From JBDSSS01 sp963764195 (GTDB lineage: Bacteria; Actinomycetota; Actinomycetes; Actinomycetales; Dermatophilaceae): a DNA stretch of 64,000 nt. Positions within the stretch are counted from its first letter, which is position 1; each line of letters begins with the position of its first letter. Below, one piece after another: positions 24,659 to 32,514 of the stretch. A program made the position numbers and the translations under genes. The notes under the pieces are model-generated. The model was not told the origin of the DNA. It saw nothing but the letters and a program-made list of their open reading frames with translations, and did no database searches. Location: contig CAVXRG010000004.1 of the NCBI GenBank assembly GCA_963764195.1, positions 62,001-126,000 on the forward strand, given 5' to 3'.

Positions 24659-25423
24659 TCAGGAACGGGCGGGGCTGAGGCGGCGCGCGATGTCGGCGGC
24701 GGTGGCCCGGGTGCGCACGACGAGGTCCTCGACGAGCTCGGGGGTGGCCACCTCGGAGCGGAAGGTCACGGCGATCGCCGCGAGGGGTCGGCCGGCCCGG
24801 TCGAGCACGGGGACGCCGATCGAGGAGAGGTCGGGGGAGACGGTGCCGTCCTCGCGGGCATGGCCGTCGGTGCGGGTCCGGGCGAGGATCGAGCGCAGCT
24901 CGGTGAGCGACGTCGGGCCGGTGCCCTGTCGCTGGGTGAAGCTCGACCGGTCGGGATAGAGCGCGCGCACCTGCGTGGCCGGCAGGGCCGAGAGCATGGC
25001 CAGTCCGCTCGCGGTGAGGTGGGCGGGTAGCCGCACCCCGACGTCGGTGACGAGCATCGGCTGGCCGGCCGCCCGCTCCTCGAGCAGGTAGATGACGTCG
25101 CGGCCGTCGAGGGTCGCGAAGTGGGCGTTGCGGCCGCCCTGGTCGACGAGGCGTCGCATCGGGCCGCGCGCGACCCGGGCCAGCGGGGCCTGCCGCTGGT
25201 AGGCCGACCCCAGCTCGTAGGCCGCAGGGCCGAGCCCGAAGCGCCGGTCCTCGACGTAGTGCGTGACATAGCCGCGGCCGTGGAGCACCTTGAGCAGGTG
25301 GTAGACCGAGGAGCGGGGCAGGCCGAGGTCGCGGGCGATGGCTGCGGCCGGCACCGGCTCGGCGTGCCGGGAGAGGTGCTCGAGGACGTCGAGCGCGTGG
25401 GCGGCGGCCGGAGCATTCGACAT
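24659..25423 (-). CDS. IclR family transcriptional regulator, probable hut regulator
   Basis: The 254-residue protein has an N-terminal winged helix (LDVLEHLSRHAEPVPAAAIARDLGLPRSSVYHLLKVLHGRGYV) and the IclR effector domain (GRDVIYLLEERA...LPAHLTASGLAMLSALP...EDGTVSPDLSSIGVPVLDRAGRPLAAIAV). It is divergent from hutH across 113 bp, so it is the natural regulator of histidine utilisation, with histidine or urocanate as possible ligand. GAGGAGGTG precedes the ATG. Confidence 0.9.
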   Translation of the reverse strand: MSNAPAAAHALDVLEHLSRHAEPVPAAAIARDLGLPRSSVYHLLKVLHGRGYVTHYVEDRRFGLGPAAYELGSAYQRQAPLARVARGPMRRLVDQGGRNAHFATLDGRDVIYLLEERAAGQPMLVTDVGVRLPAHLTASGLAMLSALPATQVRALYPDRSSFTQRQGTGPTSLTELRSILARTRTDGHAREDGTVSPDLSSIGVPVLDRAGRPLAAIAVTFRSEVATPELVEDLVVRTRATAADIARRLSPARS

Positions 25424-25465
25424 CGCTCACACCTCCTCATCGGGTCGGACGCCACGTCGTCGCAA

Positions 25466-25483
25466 CGTCTCGCATCTGAGACG
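25466..25483. promoter_or_regulatory. CGTCTC-N6-GAGACG inverted repeat, candidate IclR operator
   Basis: This perfect 6 bp inverted repeat, flanked further by CAA and TTG, lies centrally in the 113 bp gap between divergent iclR and hutH. It is the only clear dyad there and is placed to control both genes. Confidence 0.45.
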
Positions 25484-25536
25484 ATTGTCCCTCGATCGGT
25501 GGCCCTGCGCCACCCCCGGTCCGCTTCCATGGAGAG

Positions 25537-27081
25537 ATGAGCAGATCGACCGTCACCGTGGGCCGCGGCCCCCTCACCATCGAGGACGTCGTCGCCGTCG
25601 CCCGACTCGACGCCGCCGCGGTCCTCGCGCCGGACGCGGAGGCCGAGCTCGCCCGCAGCCGCGAGGTGGTCGAGGCGCTCGCCAACGACACCCTCCCGCA
25701 CTACGGCGTCTCGACCGGCTTCGGAGCCCTCGCGACCCGGCACATCCCGACAGGGCTGCGCGCCCAGCTGCAGCGCTCGCTCGTCCGCTCGCACGCCGCG
25801 GGCAGCGGCCCCGAGGTCGAGCGCGAGGTCGTCCGTGCCCTCATGCTGCTCCGCCTCTCGACGCTCGCGACCGGCCGCACCGGCATCCGCCTCGAGACGG
25901 CGCGGGCGTATGCCGCCGTGCTCAGTGCCGGGATCACCCCGGTCGTGCACGAGTACGGCTCTCTCGGCTGCTCCGGGGACCTCGCCCCGCTCTCGCACTG
26001 CGCGCTCGCCGTGATGGGGGAGGGGCCGGTCCGACTCGCCGACGGCACCCTCACCGACGCTGCGACCGCCTTGCGCGACCACGGCATCGAGCCGGTCGTG
26101 CTCGCCGAGAAGGAAGGCCTGGCCCTCATCAACGGTACCGACGGGATGCTCGGGATGCTCGCCCTCGCCATCACCGACCTGCGGGCGCTGCTCCGACTCG
26201 CCGACGTCACCGCCGCGATGAGCGTCGAGGGCCTGCTCGGCTCCGACAACGTCTTCGCCGCCGACCTGCACGCGCTGCGTCCGCAGCCGGGTCAGGCCGC
26301 GTCGGCGGCGAACATCCGGGCGGTCATGCAGGGCAGCCCGATCCGCGCCTCGCACGACACCGACGCCTGCACCCGGGTGCAGGACGCCTACTCCCTGCGC
26401 TGTGCACCACAGGTCGCCGGCGCCGCACGTGACACCGTCGACCACGCGGCGCGGGTCGCGTCCTGGGAGCTCGAGTCCGCCGTCGACAACCCGGTCGTGA
26501 CGCCCGACGGCCGGGTCGAGTCCAACGGCAACTTCCACGGTGCCCCCGTCGCCTACGTGCTCGACTTCCTCGCGATCGTCGCCGCAGACGTGGCCTCGAT
26601 GAGCGAGCGGCGCACCGATCGCTTCCTTGACAAGGCCCGCAGCCACGGCCTGCCGGCCTTCCTCGCCGACGACCCCGGCGTCGACAGCGGTCACATGATC
26701 GCGCAGTACACCCAGGCCGCGATCGTCTCGGAGATGAAGCGGCTCGCGGTCCCGGCGAGCGTCGACTCCATCCCGAGCTCGGCGATGCAGGAGGACCACG
26801 TCTCGATGGGCTGGTCCGGGGCCCGCAAGCTGCGCCGATCCGTCGACGGCCTCACCCGGGTGCTCGCGGTCGAGCTGCTCACCGCCGCCCGGGGCATCGA
26901 GCTGCGGGCCCCGCTGCAGCCGGCCGCGGCCACGGCCGCCGTCATCGCCGCGCTGCGCGAGACCGTGCCCGGCGTCGGCCCGGACCGCTTCCTCGCCCCC
27001 GAGATCGAGCAGGCCGTCGAGCTGGTCCGCTCCGGGCGGGCCCTCGCCGCGGCCGAGTCCGTCACCGGGCCGCTCCGCTGA
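25537..27081 (+). CDS. hutH: Histidine ammonia-lyase
   Basis: The 514-residue enzyme converts L-histidine to trans-urocanate and ammonia, the first step of the Hut pathway. The catalytic-base tyrosine lies in HYGVSTGFG (Y56). The segment that cyclises to the MIO electrophile reads GSLGCSGDLAPL, so the triad is Cys145-Ser146-Gly147 rather than Ala-Ser-Gly. VDNPVV, ESNGNFHG and IPSSAMQEDHVSMG complete the active site. GGAGAG abuts the ATG at 25537. It starts the plus-strand hut genes; a palindrome and a C-rich tract separate it from hutU. Confidence 0.95.
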   Translation: MSRSTVTVGRGPLTIEDVVAVARLDAAAVLAPDAEAELARSREVVEALANDTLPHYGVSTGFGALATRHIPTGLRAQLQRSLVRSHAAGSGPEVEREVVRALMLLRLSTLATGRTGIRLETARAYAAVLSAGITPVVHEYGSLGCSGDLAPLSHCALAVMGEGPVRLADGTLTDAATALRDHGIEPVVLAEKEGLALINGTDGMLGMLALAITDLRALLRLADVTAAMSVEGLLGSDNVFAADLHALRPQPGQAASAANIRAVMQGSPIRASHDTDACTRVQDAYSLRCAPQVAGAARDTVDHAARVASWELESAVDNPVVTPDGRVESNGNFHGAPVAYVLDFLAIVAADVASMSERRTDRFLDKARSHGLPAFLADDPGVDSGHMIAQYTQAAIVSEMKRLAVPASVDSIPSSAMQEDHVSMGWSGARKLRRSVDGLTRVLAVELLTAARGIELRAPLQPAAATAAVIAALRETVPGVGPDRFLAPEIEQAVELVRSGRALAAAESVTGPLR

Positions 27082-27096
27082 CCCACCCCAGACCCG

Positions 27097-27120
27097 CCCC
27101 CACCCCCACCCCCACCCCCA
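27097..27120. repeat. (CCCCCA)4 tract between hutH and hutU
   Basis: Four perfect CCCCCA units lie 15 nt after the hutH stop. The opposite (template) strand carries four G5 runs separated by single T residues, a textbook G-quadruplex pattern. It is followed immediately by the 28 bp palindrome. Confidence 0.85.
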
Positions 27121-27122
27121 GA

Positions 27123-27180
27123 CCCCCGGTTCGATGTATCTGCGCACCCCAGGGGGTGCGCAGATACATCGAACCGGGGG
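27123..27180. repeat. Perfect 28 bp palindrome with 2 nt loop between hutH and hutU
   Basis: The left arm 27123-27150 and the right arm 27153-27180 are exact reverse complements around AG. The central part of each arm, TTCGATGTATCTGCGCACC, recurs at 28904. The position between two co-directional genes suggests partial termination or mRNA stabilisation. Its recurrence suggests a repeated element. Confidence 0.9.
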
Positions 27181-27204
27181 CGAAACGAAGAGAAGGAAGT
27201 TGAG

Positions 27205-28860
27205 ATGGAAGGTGCGCGACCCGTCCGCGCGGCACGCGGGACGAAGCTGACCGCGCAGTCGTGGGCCACCGAGGCCCCGCTGCGGATGCTGATGAACAAC
27301 CTCGACCCCGAGAACGCCGAGCGGCCCGACGACCTCGTCGTCTACGGCGGCACCGGCCGGGCCGCGCGCGACTGGAAGTCGTTCGACGCGATGGTCCGCA
27401 CCCTGACGACGCTCGAGCAGGACGAGACGATGCTCGTCCAGTCGGGGCGACCGGTCGGGGTCTTCCAGACGCACGAGTGGGCCCCGCGCGTGCTCATTGC
27501 GAACTCCAACCTCGTGGGCGACTGGGCGACGTGGCCGGAGTTCCGCCGCCTCGAGCACCTCGGCCTGACGATGTACGGCCAGATGACGGCCGGGTCGTGG
27601 ATCTACATCGGCACCCAGGGCATCGTCCAGGGCACCTACGAGACGTTCGCCGCCGTCGCCGAGAAGCGCTTCGACGGCACGCTCGCCGGCACCCTGACCC
27701 TGACGGCCGGCTGCGGCGGCATGGGCGGGGCGCAGCCGCTCGCCGTGACGATGAACGAGGGCGCCTGCCTCATCGTCGACGTCGACCCGGCCCGCCTCCA
27801 CCGCCGCGTCGAGCACCGCTACCTCGACGAGGTGGCGACCGACCTCGACGACGCCATCGAGAAGGCCGTCCGGGCCAAGAGCGAGCGGCGCGGCTGGTCC
27901 GTCGGGGTCGTCGGCAACGCCGCCGAGATCTTCCCCGAGCTGCTGCGCCGCGGCGTGCCGATCGACATCGTCACCGACCAGACCTCAGCGCACGACCCGC
28001 TCAGCTACCTGCCCGTCGGCGTCGAGCTCGACGAGTGGGCCGAGCTGGCCGAGAAGAAGCCGGAGGAGTTCACCGACCGGGCGCGCGAGTCGATGGCCAC
28101 GCACGTGCGGGCCATGGTCGAGTTCCAGGACGCCGGAGCCGAGGTCTTCGACTACGGCAACTCGATCCGCGACGAGGCGCGCCAGGGTGGCTACGGTCGC
28201 GCCTTCGACTTCCCCGGCTTCGTCCCGGCCTACATCCGGCCGCTCTTCTGCGAGGGCAAGGGCCCGTTCCGCTGGGCGGCCCTGTCGGGCGACCCGAAGG
28301 ACATCGCGGCCACCGACCGGGCGGTGCTCGACCTCTTCCCCGACAACGACCGCCTGCACAAATGGATCCGCGGCGCGCAGGACCGGATCGCCTTCCAGGG
28401 CCTGCCGGCCCGGATCTGCTGGCTCGGCTACGGCGAGCGCGACAAGGCCGGCCTGAAGTTCAACGACATGGTCGCCTCGGGCGAGCTGTCGGCGCCGATC
28501 GTCATCGGCCGCGACCACCTCGACGCGGGATCGGTGGCCAGCCCCTACCGCGAGACCGAGTCGATGGCCGACGGCTCCGACGCGATCGCCGACTGGCCGC
28601 TGCTCAACGCCCTGCTCAACACGAGCTCCGGCGCGAGTTGGGTGTCGATCCACCACGGTGGCGGCGTCGGCATCGGCCGGAGCCTGCACGCCGGCCAGGT
28701 CTCGCTCGCCGACGGCACGGCTCTCGCCGCGCAGAAGCTGGCGCGCGTGCTCACCAACGACCCCGGCACGGGCATCATCCGGCACGTCGACGCCGGCTAC
28801 GAGATCGCCGACCGGGTCGCTCGCGAGCGCGGGGTGCGCATCCCCATGCAGGAGGGCTGA
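27205..28860 (+). CDS. hutU: Urocanate hydratase
   Basis: The 551-residue NAD-dependent enzyme hydrates urocanate to 4-imidazolone-5-propionate, the second Hut step. Family blocks include the GGTGRAARDW start, YGQMTAGSWIYIGTQGIVQGTYETF, the NAD-binding GCGGMGGAQPLA, the ICWLGYGER block with the conserved active-site cysteine, and SGASWVSIHHGGGVGIG. Length matches the family. GAAGGAAG lies upstream of the ATG. It follows hutH after 123 bp that contain the C-rich tract and the palindrome. Confidence 0.96.
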   Translation: MEGARPVRAARGTKLTAQSWATEAPLRMLMNNLDPENAERPDDLVVYGGTGRAARDWKSFDAMVRTLTTLEQDETMLVQSGRPVGVFQTHEWAPRVLIANSNLVGDWATWPEFRRLEHLGLTMYGQMTAGSWIYIGTQGIVQGTYETFAAVAEKRFDGTLAGTLTLTAGCGGMGGAQPLAVTMNEGACLIVDVDPARLHRRVEHRYLDEVATDLDDAIEKAVRAKSERRGWSVGVVGNAAEIFPELLRRGVPIDIVTDQTSAHDPLSYLPVGVELDEWAELAEKKPEEFTDRARESMATHVRAMVEFQDAGAEVFDYGNSIRDEARQGGYGRAFDFPGFVPAYIRPLFCEGKGPFRWAALSGDPKDIAATDRAVLDLFPDNDRLHKWIRGAQDRIAFQGLPARICWLGYGERDKAGLKFNDMVASGELSAPIVIGRDHLDAGSVASPYRETESMADGSDAIADWPLLNALLNTSSGASWVSIHHGGGVGIGRSLHAGQVSLADGTALAAQKLARVLTNDPGTGIIRHVDAGYEIADRVARERGVRIPMQEG

Positions 28861-28881
28861 GCGGCATATGCCGGATGCCGC
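28860..28881. terminator. Short hairpin at the hutU stop
   Basis: AGCGGCAT (28860-28867) pairs with ATGCCGCT (28874-28881); the interior GGCATATGCC is also self-complementary. It lies directly at the hutU stop, ahead of the larger palindrome, and may reinforce termination. Confidence 0.4.
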
Positions 28882-28903
28882 TGTCCTCTCTTCTCCCCGG
28901 CGG

Positions 28904-28947
28904 TTCGATGTATCTGCGCACCCTCTGGGGTGCGCAGATACATCGAA
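28904..28947. terminator. Perfect 20 bp palindrome between convergent hutU and DUF3253 genes
   Basis: Arms 28904-28923 and 28928-28947 are exact reverse complements around TCTG. The arms begin with TTCGATGTATCTGCGCACC, identical to the palindrome at 27123. Convergent placement fits a bidirectional terminator; the shared sequence suggests a repeat family co-opted for this role. Confidence 0.75.
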
Positions 28948-28958
28948 GCGGGGGGGTG

Positions 28959-29354
28959 TCAGCGGGGGCGGCGGACCCGGATCGGGCCCTTGACCCGGCT
29001 CGGGTCGACGACCTGCCCGCCCTGGGTGATCTCGGCGCGGCCGGCGGCGACCATCCGTCGGGCGGCGTTGCGGGCCGGCTCCATCAGGTCCCGCCAGTCG
29101 TCGTCGCCCACGGCGCGGGCGGCCTCGGAGGGGCAGACCGACGCGGACCGGGCCCGGGCGTCGAGCAGGGAGTCGAGGCAGGACTCGAGCGCGCGGTCGA
29201 CGTCGGTGACCCCGTGCTTGCGGCAGGAGTCGGAGCACCAGCGCACCGACTCCCAGTCGCGCTCCCACGCCTTGCGCCAGGTGATGGTGCGGCCACACCG
29301 GGCACACGGTTTCGTCGGCAGTGCGGCTCGTCCCATGGGGACAGTGTGCGCCAT
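28959..29354 (-). CDS. DUF2256 / DUF3253 two-domain protein
   Basis: The 131-residue protein has an N-terminal zinc-ribbon-like DUF2256 motif (KPCARCGRTITWRKAWERDWESVRWCSDSCRK; CxxC plus C...C). A C-terminal DUF3253 helical domain follows (LESCLDSLLDARARSASVCPSEAARAVG...MVAAGRAEITQGGQVVDP). DUF3253 resembles a small winged helix, so nucleic-acid binding is possible. ATG 29336 is an alternative start. It interrupts the plus-strand hut genes together with ybaK. Function unknown. Confidence 0.85.
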   Translation of the reverse strand: MAHTVPMGRAALPTKPCARCGRTITWRKAWERDWESVRWCSDSCRKHGVTDVDRALESCLDSLLDARARSASVCPSEAARAVGDDDWRDLMEPARNAARRMVAAGRAEITQGGQVVDPSRVKGPIRVRRPR

Positions 29355-29380
29355 CCCCGTCGTGCTCCTCGCGGGCGCGC

Positions 29381-29899
29381 TCAGTCGTCGGAGAGGTCGG
29401 CCACGGTGGCGTCGAAATGGCGGATGAGGTCGTCGCCCTCGAGGGTGAGACCCACCCCGTGGCCGCCGCCCCCGATGGAGATCCGGCGGCCGACGAGGTG
29501 ACGGTCGGCGAGCACCGGCAGGGGGGTGCGCGAGCCGAACGGCGTGATCGTGCCCCGCTCGTAGCCGGTCACCTCGAGGGCCACGGCCGCATCGGGCATC
29601 GAGATCCGGTTGGTGCCGAGCAGCGAGCGCACCTTGGCCCAGGAGAAGGTGCGGTCACCGGGCACGAGCACGAACACGTGGTCGTCCTCCGAGCGGCGCA
29701 GCACGAGAGTCTTGATGAGGTCCCGGGGCTCGATCCCCCGCACGGCGGCGGCCTGCTCGAGGCTCGTGACGGGCCCGTGGCGGCTCACGGTGTGTCCGAT
29801 CCCGGCGGCCCGGACCGCCTCGATGGCCGGGGTGGTCGGGCCGCCGTCCTCACCTCCATCGCCCGCAAGTTGGTCGGAGTCCCTGCCGTCCGTCGTCAT
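29381..29899 (-). CDS. YbaK/EbsC family aminoacyl-tRNA deacylase
   Basis: The 172-residue protein matches YbaK/ProX-type editing domains that hydrolyse mischarged tRNAs. It has the conserved lysine in LIKTLVLR, the VTGYERGTITPFG loop and ISIGGGGHGVGLTLEGDDL. A hydrophilic 25-residue extension precedes the domain. The ATG at 29899 has TAGGCT 6 nt upstream. It diverges from the M20 amidohydrolase across only 22 bp. Confidence 0.88.
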   Translation of the reverse strand: MTTDGRDSDQLAGDGGEDGGPTTPAIEAVRAAGIGHTVSRHGPVTSLEQAAAVRGIEPRDLIKTLVLRRSEDDHVFVLVPGDRTFSWAKVRSLLGTNRISMPDAAVALEVTGYERGTITPFGSRTPLPVLADRHLVGRRISIGGGGHGVGLTLEGDDLIRHFDATVADLSDD

Positions 29900-29905
29900 G
29901 TCAGC

Positions 29906-29915
29906 AGCCTAGTTT
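29906..29915. promoter_or_regulatory. Interlocked -10 boxes for ybaK and the M20 amidohydrolase
   Basis: Leftward TAGGCT (29911-29906) lies 6 nt before the ATG at 29899. Rightward TAGTTT (29910-29915) lies 6 nt before the GTG at 29922. The two boxes overlap on the TA of a central CTAG, so the promoters should be mutually exclusive and both transcripts leaderless. Confidence 0.5.
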
Positions 29916-29921
29916 GGGAGA

Positions 29922-31172
29922 GTGGTGAGAGCAGTGAGTGCGAGCTTTGATCGGATGTGGTCCGATCTCGAGCCGATCGGCAGGTCCGGTGAGACCGGTG
30001 GCTACCGTCGGCACGCCTGGACCCGGGTCGACCACGACCTGCGGGAGTGGTTCGTCTCCGAGTGCGCGGCGCGGGGTCTCGAGGTGACCGAGGACCGCGC
30101 CGGCAACCAGTGGGCCTGGTGGGGCGACCCCGACGCCACCCCTGGAGTCGTCATCGGATCCCACCTCGACTCCGTCCCCGACGGCGGGGCCTTCGACGGG
30201 CCGCTCGGGGTCGTCAGCGCCCTCGCCGTCGTCGACGAGCTGCGATCAGCAGGCGTCACCCCCGACGTGCCGCTCGGCATCGCCAGCTTCGTCGACGAGG
30301 AGGGGGCACGTTTCGGGGTCGCCTGCGCCGGTTCACGGATCATCACCGGGGTCCTCGCTGCCGACCGGGCCCGCTCCCTGACCGACGCCGACGGCACCTC
30401 GATGGCCGAGGCCTGGCGCGCCGCGGGCCGCGACCCCGAGGCGATGGGCGCCGACGAGGAGGCGCTGCGCCGGGTCGGGTGCTTCATCGAGCTCCACGTC
30501 GAGCAGGGCAAGGCCCTCGCGCTCGACCCCGACGGCGGTGACGACCTCACCGACGACCGGCGGGCCGTTGCCGTCGGCACCGACATCTGGCCGCACGGCC
30601 GGTGGCGCATCGAGATCCCCGGCGAGGCCAACCACGCCGGGACGACACGCCTCGAGGACCGCCGCGACGCCATGCTGGGGCTCGCGACGGTGGTGCACGC
30701 TGCCCGGTCCCGGGCCGCCGGCCTCGGCTGCGTCGCGACCGTCGGCAAGGTGCAGGTGAGGCCCGGCGGGGTCAACGCCATCGCGAGCCACGTCACCGGT
30801 TGGCTCGACGCCCGCGGGGCAGACGAGTCCGCTGTGCGACAGACGGTTCGCGAGATCGCCGACGTGGCAGGCGGTCTCGGCGCCACGCTCGAGGAGGAGT
30901 CGTGGACCCCGACGACGCGGTTCGACGCCGCGCTCGTGAGCCGGCTCAGCGGCATCCTGCCCGAGGCCCCGCTGCTCGGCACGGGTGCCGGACACGACGC
31001 GGGCATCCTCGCGGGCCACGGGATCCCGACGGCGATGCTCTTCGTCCGAAACCCCACCGGGGTGTCTCACTCGCCGGCCGAGTGGGCCGAGGCCGACGAC
31101 TGCCACGCGGGGGTCCACGCGCTCGGGACCGTCGTCACCGACCTGTGCAACGAAGGGAACGCCGATGAGTGA
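29922..31172 (+). CDS. M20-family amidohydrolase (allantoate/N-carbamoyl-amino-acid type), candidate N-formylglutamate deformylase
   Basis: The 416-residue metallohydrolase has the HyuC/AllC layout. Metal ligands lie in SHLDSVPDGGAFDG (H81, D92) and DEEG (E126/E127). EANHAGTT marks the dimerisation-domain substrate contact, and GAGHDAGIL the C-terminal ligand. This subfamily cleaves N-carbamoyl or ureido amides of amino acids. It overlaps hutF by 8 bp and no hutG is present, so hydrolysis of N-formyl-L-glutamate to glutamate and formate is a reasonable inference. Allantoate or an N-carbamoyl amino acid remains possible. Confidence 0.85.
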   Translation: MVRAVSASFDRMWSDLEPIGRSGETGGYRRHAWTRVDHDLREWFVSECAARGLEVTEDRAGNQWAWWGDPDATPGVVIGSHLDSVPDGGAFDGPLGVVSALAVVDELRSAGVTPDVPLGIASFVDEEGARFGVACAGSRIITGVLAADRARSLTDADGTSMAEAWRAAGRDPEAMGADEEALRRVGCFIELHVEQGKALALDPDGGDDLTDDRRAVAVGTDIWPHGRWRIEIPGEANHAGTTRLEDRRDAMLGLATVVHAARSRAAGLGCVATVGKVQVRPGGVNAIASHVTGWLDARGADESAVRQTVREIADVAGGLGATLEEESWTPTTRFDAALVSRLSGILPEAPLLGTGAGHDAGILAGHGIPTAMLFVRNPTGVSHSPAEWAEADDCHAGVHALGTVVTDLCNEGNADE

Positions 31173-32514
31173 CGAGGCCGCACGTGCCTTCTGGTGTGAG
31201 AACGCCTGGCTGACAGGCGGTTTCGCGAAACGTGTTCGGCTCGAGGTCGCCGACGGTCTGATCCGCCAGGTGCTCGTCGACGCAGAGCCCGAGCCCGGGG
31301 ACATCCGCCTCCCGGGTGTCACGCTGCCCGGCATGGCCAATGCCCACAGCCATGCCTTCCACCGGGCCCTCCGGGGTCGTGTCAACGGTGGTGGCGGCAA
31401 CTTCTGGAGCTGGCGCGAGCAGATGTATGCCGTTGCAGCGCAGCTCAACCCGGACACCTACTTCGCCCTGGCCCGCGCGGTCTTCGCCGAGATGCTGCTG
31501 GCCGGGATCACCGTCGTCGGGGAGTTCCACTACGTCCACCACCGTCCGGGCGGCAAGCCGTTCGGCGACCCCAACGCGATGGGACTGGCCCTGCGACACG
31601 CGGCCGACGAGGCCGGGATCCGGATGACCCTGCTCGACACCTGCTACCTCGAGGGCGGTCTCAACGGCGGCGGGCACCTGCCGCTCCACCCCGGCCAGCT
31701 GCGCTTCAGCGACGGCACCGTGGAGAAGTGGGCCGACCGGATGATGGCCCGCCAGGCCGGCAGCGACCGGGTGCGCCTCGGAGCCGCGATCCACTCCGTC
31801 CGGGCCGTGCGTCGGGAGGACCTGCCCCGTGTCGTCGAGGCCACCGGCGACCTGCCCCTGCACGTGCACCTGTCCGAGCAGCACGGGGAGAACCTCGCGT
31901 GCCAGATGTACTACGGACGGACCCCCACCGAGCTGCTCGACGAGGCAGGAGCCCTCGGCGCCACCGTGACGAGCATCCACGCCACCCACCTCACCGACCA
32001 CGACATCGAGCTGCTCGGGGGCACCGGGACCGGGGCCTGCCTCTGCCCGACGACCGAGCGCGACCTCGCCGACGGGATCGGTCCGGCCCGGGCGCTCCAT
32101 GACGCCGGCTCGCCGCTGTCGATCGGCAGCGACCAGCAGGTCATCATCGACCCCTTCGAGGAGCTGCGTGGCGTCGAGATGCACGAGCGGCTGATGACCA
32201 ACGAGCGGGACCGCTTCGCCGCGAACGACCTGCTCCTCGCCGCGTCCTTCAACGGCTACCGGGCCCTCGGCTGGTCCGACGGAGGGCACCTCAGCAAGGG
32301 GGCCCTCGCCGACTTCGTCACGGTGCGCACCGACACCGTCAACACGGCGGGGTCCGCTCCGGACCAGATCATCTACTCCTGCGTCGCGTCGGACGTCTCG
32401 CACGTCGTCGTCGGTGGTGCCCTGGTCGTGATCGGAGGACGCCACCGGATGGGGGACGTCGGGCAGATGCTCGTGTCGTCGATCGACCGCGTGATGACCG
32501 GGTCGTCCACGTGA
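31165..32514 (+). CDS. hutF: Formimidoylglutamate deiminase
   Basis: The 449-residue amidohydrolase has HSHAFHRALRG (metal-binding H61/H63), LHVHLSEQHGEN, SIHATHLTDHDIE and SIGSDQQVIIDPFEELR, the pattern of HutF. It converts N-formimino-L-glutamate to N-formyl-L-glutamate and ammonia, the route used when the pathway runs through formylglutamate. ATG 31165 lies inside the end of the upstream gene after AAGGGAAC; the two overlap by 8 bp. Its stop overlaps hutI (GTGA). Confidence 0.92.
   Translation: MSDEAARAFWCENAWLTGGFAKRVRLEVADGLIRQVLVDAEPEPGDIRLPGVTLPGMANAHSHAFHRALRGRVNGGGGNFWSWREQMYAVAAQLNPDTYFALARAVFAEMLLAGITVVGEFHYVHHRPGGKPFGDPNAMGLALRHAADEAGIRMTLLDTCYLEGGLNGGGHLPLHPGQLRFSDGTVEKWADRMMARQAGSDRVRLGAAIHSVRAVRREDLPRVVEATGDLPLHVHLSEQHGENLACQMYYGRTPTELLDEAGALGATVTSIHATHLTDHDIELLGGTGTGACLCPTTERDLADGIGPARALHDAGSPLSIGSDQQVIIDPFEELRGVEMHERLMTNERDRFAANDLLLAASFNGYRALGWSDGGHLSKGALADFVTVRTDTVNTAGSAPDQIIYSCVASDVSHVVVGGALVVIGGRHRMGDVGQMLVSSIDRVMTGSST

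Noticed and set aside
24766..27816. 1016-codon minus-strand frame across iclR and hutH
   Set aside because: It shadows iclR in another frame and is antisense to hutH and hutU, both certain genes. No recognisable motif.
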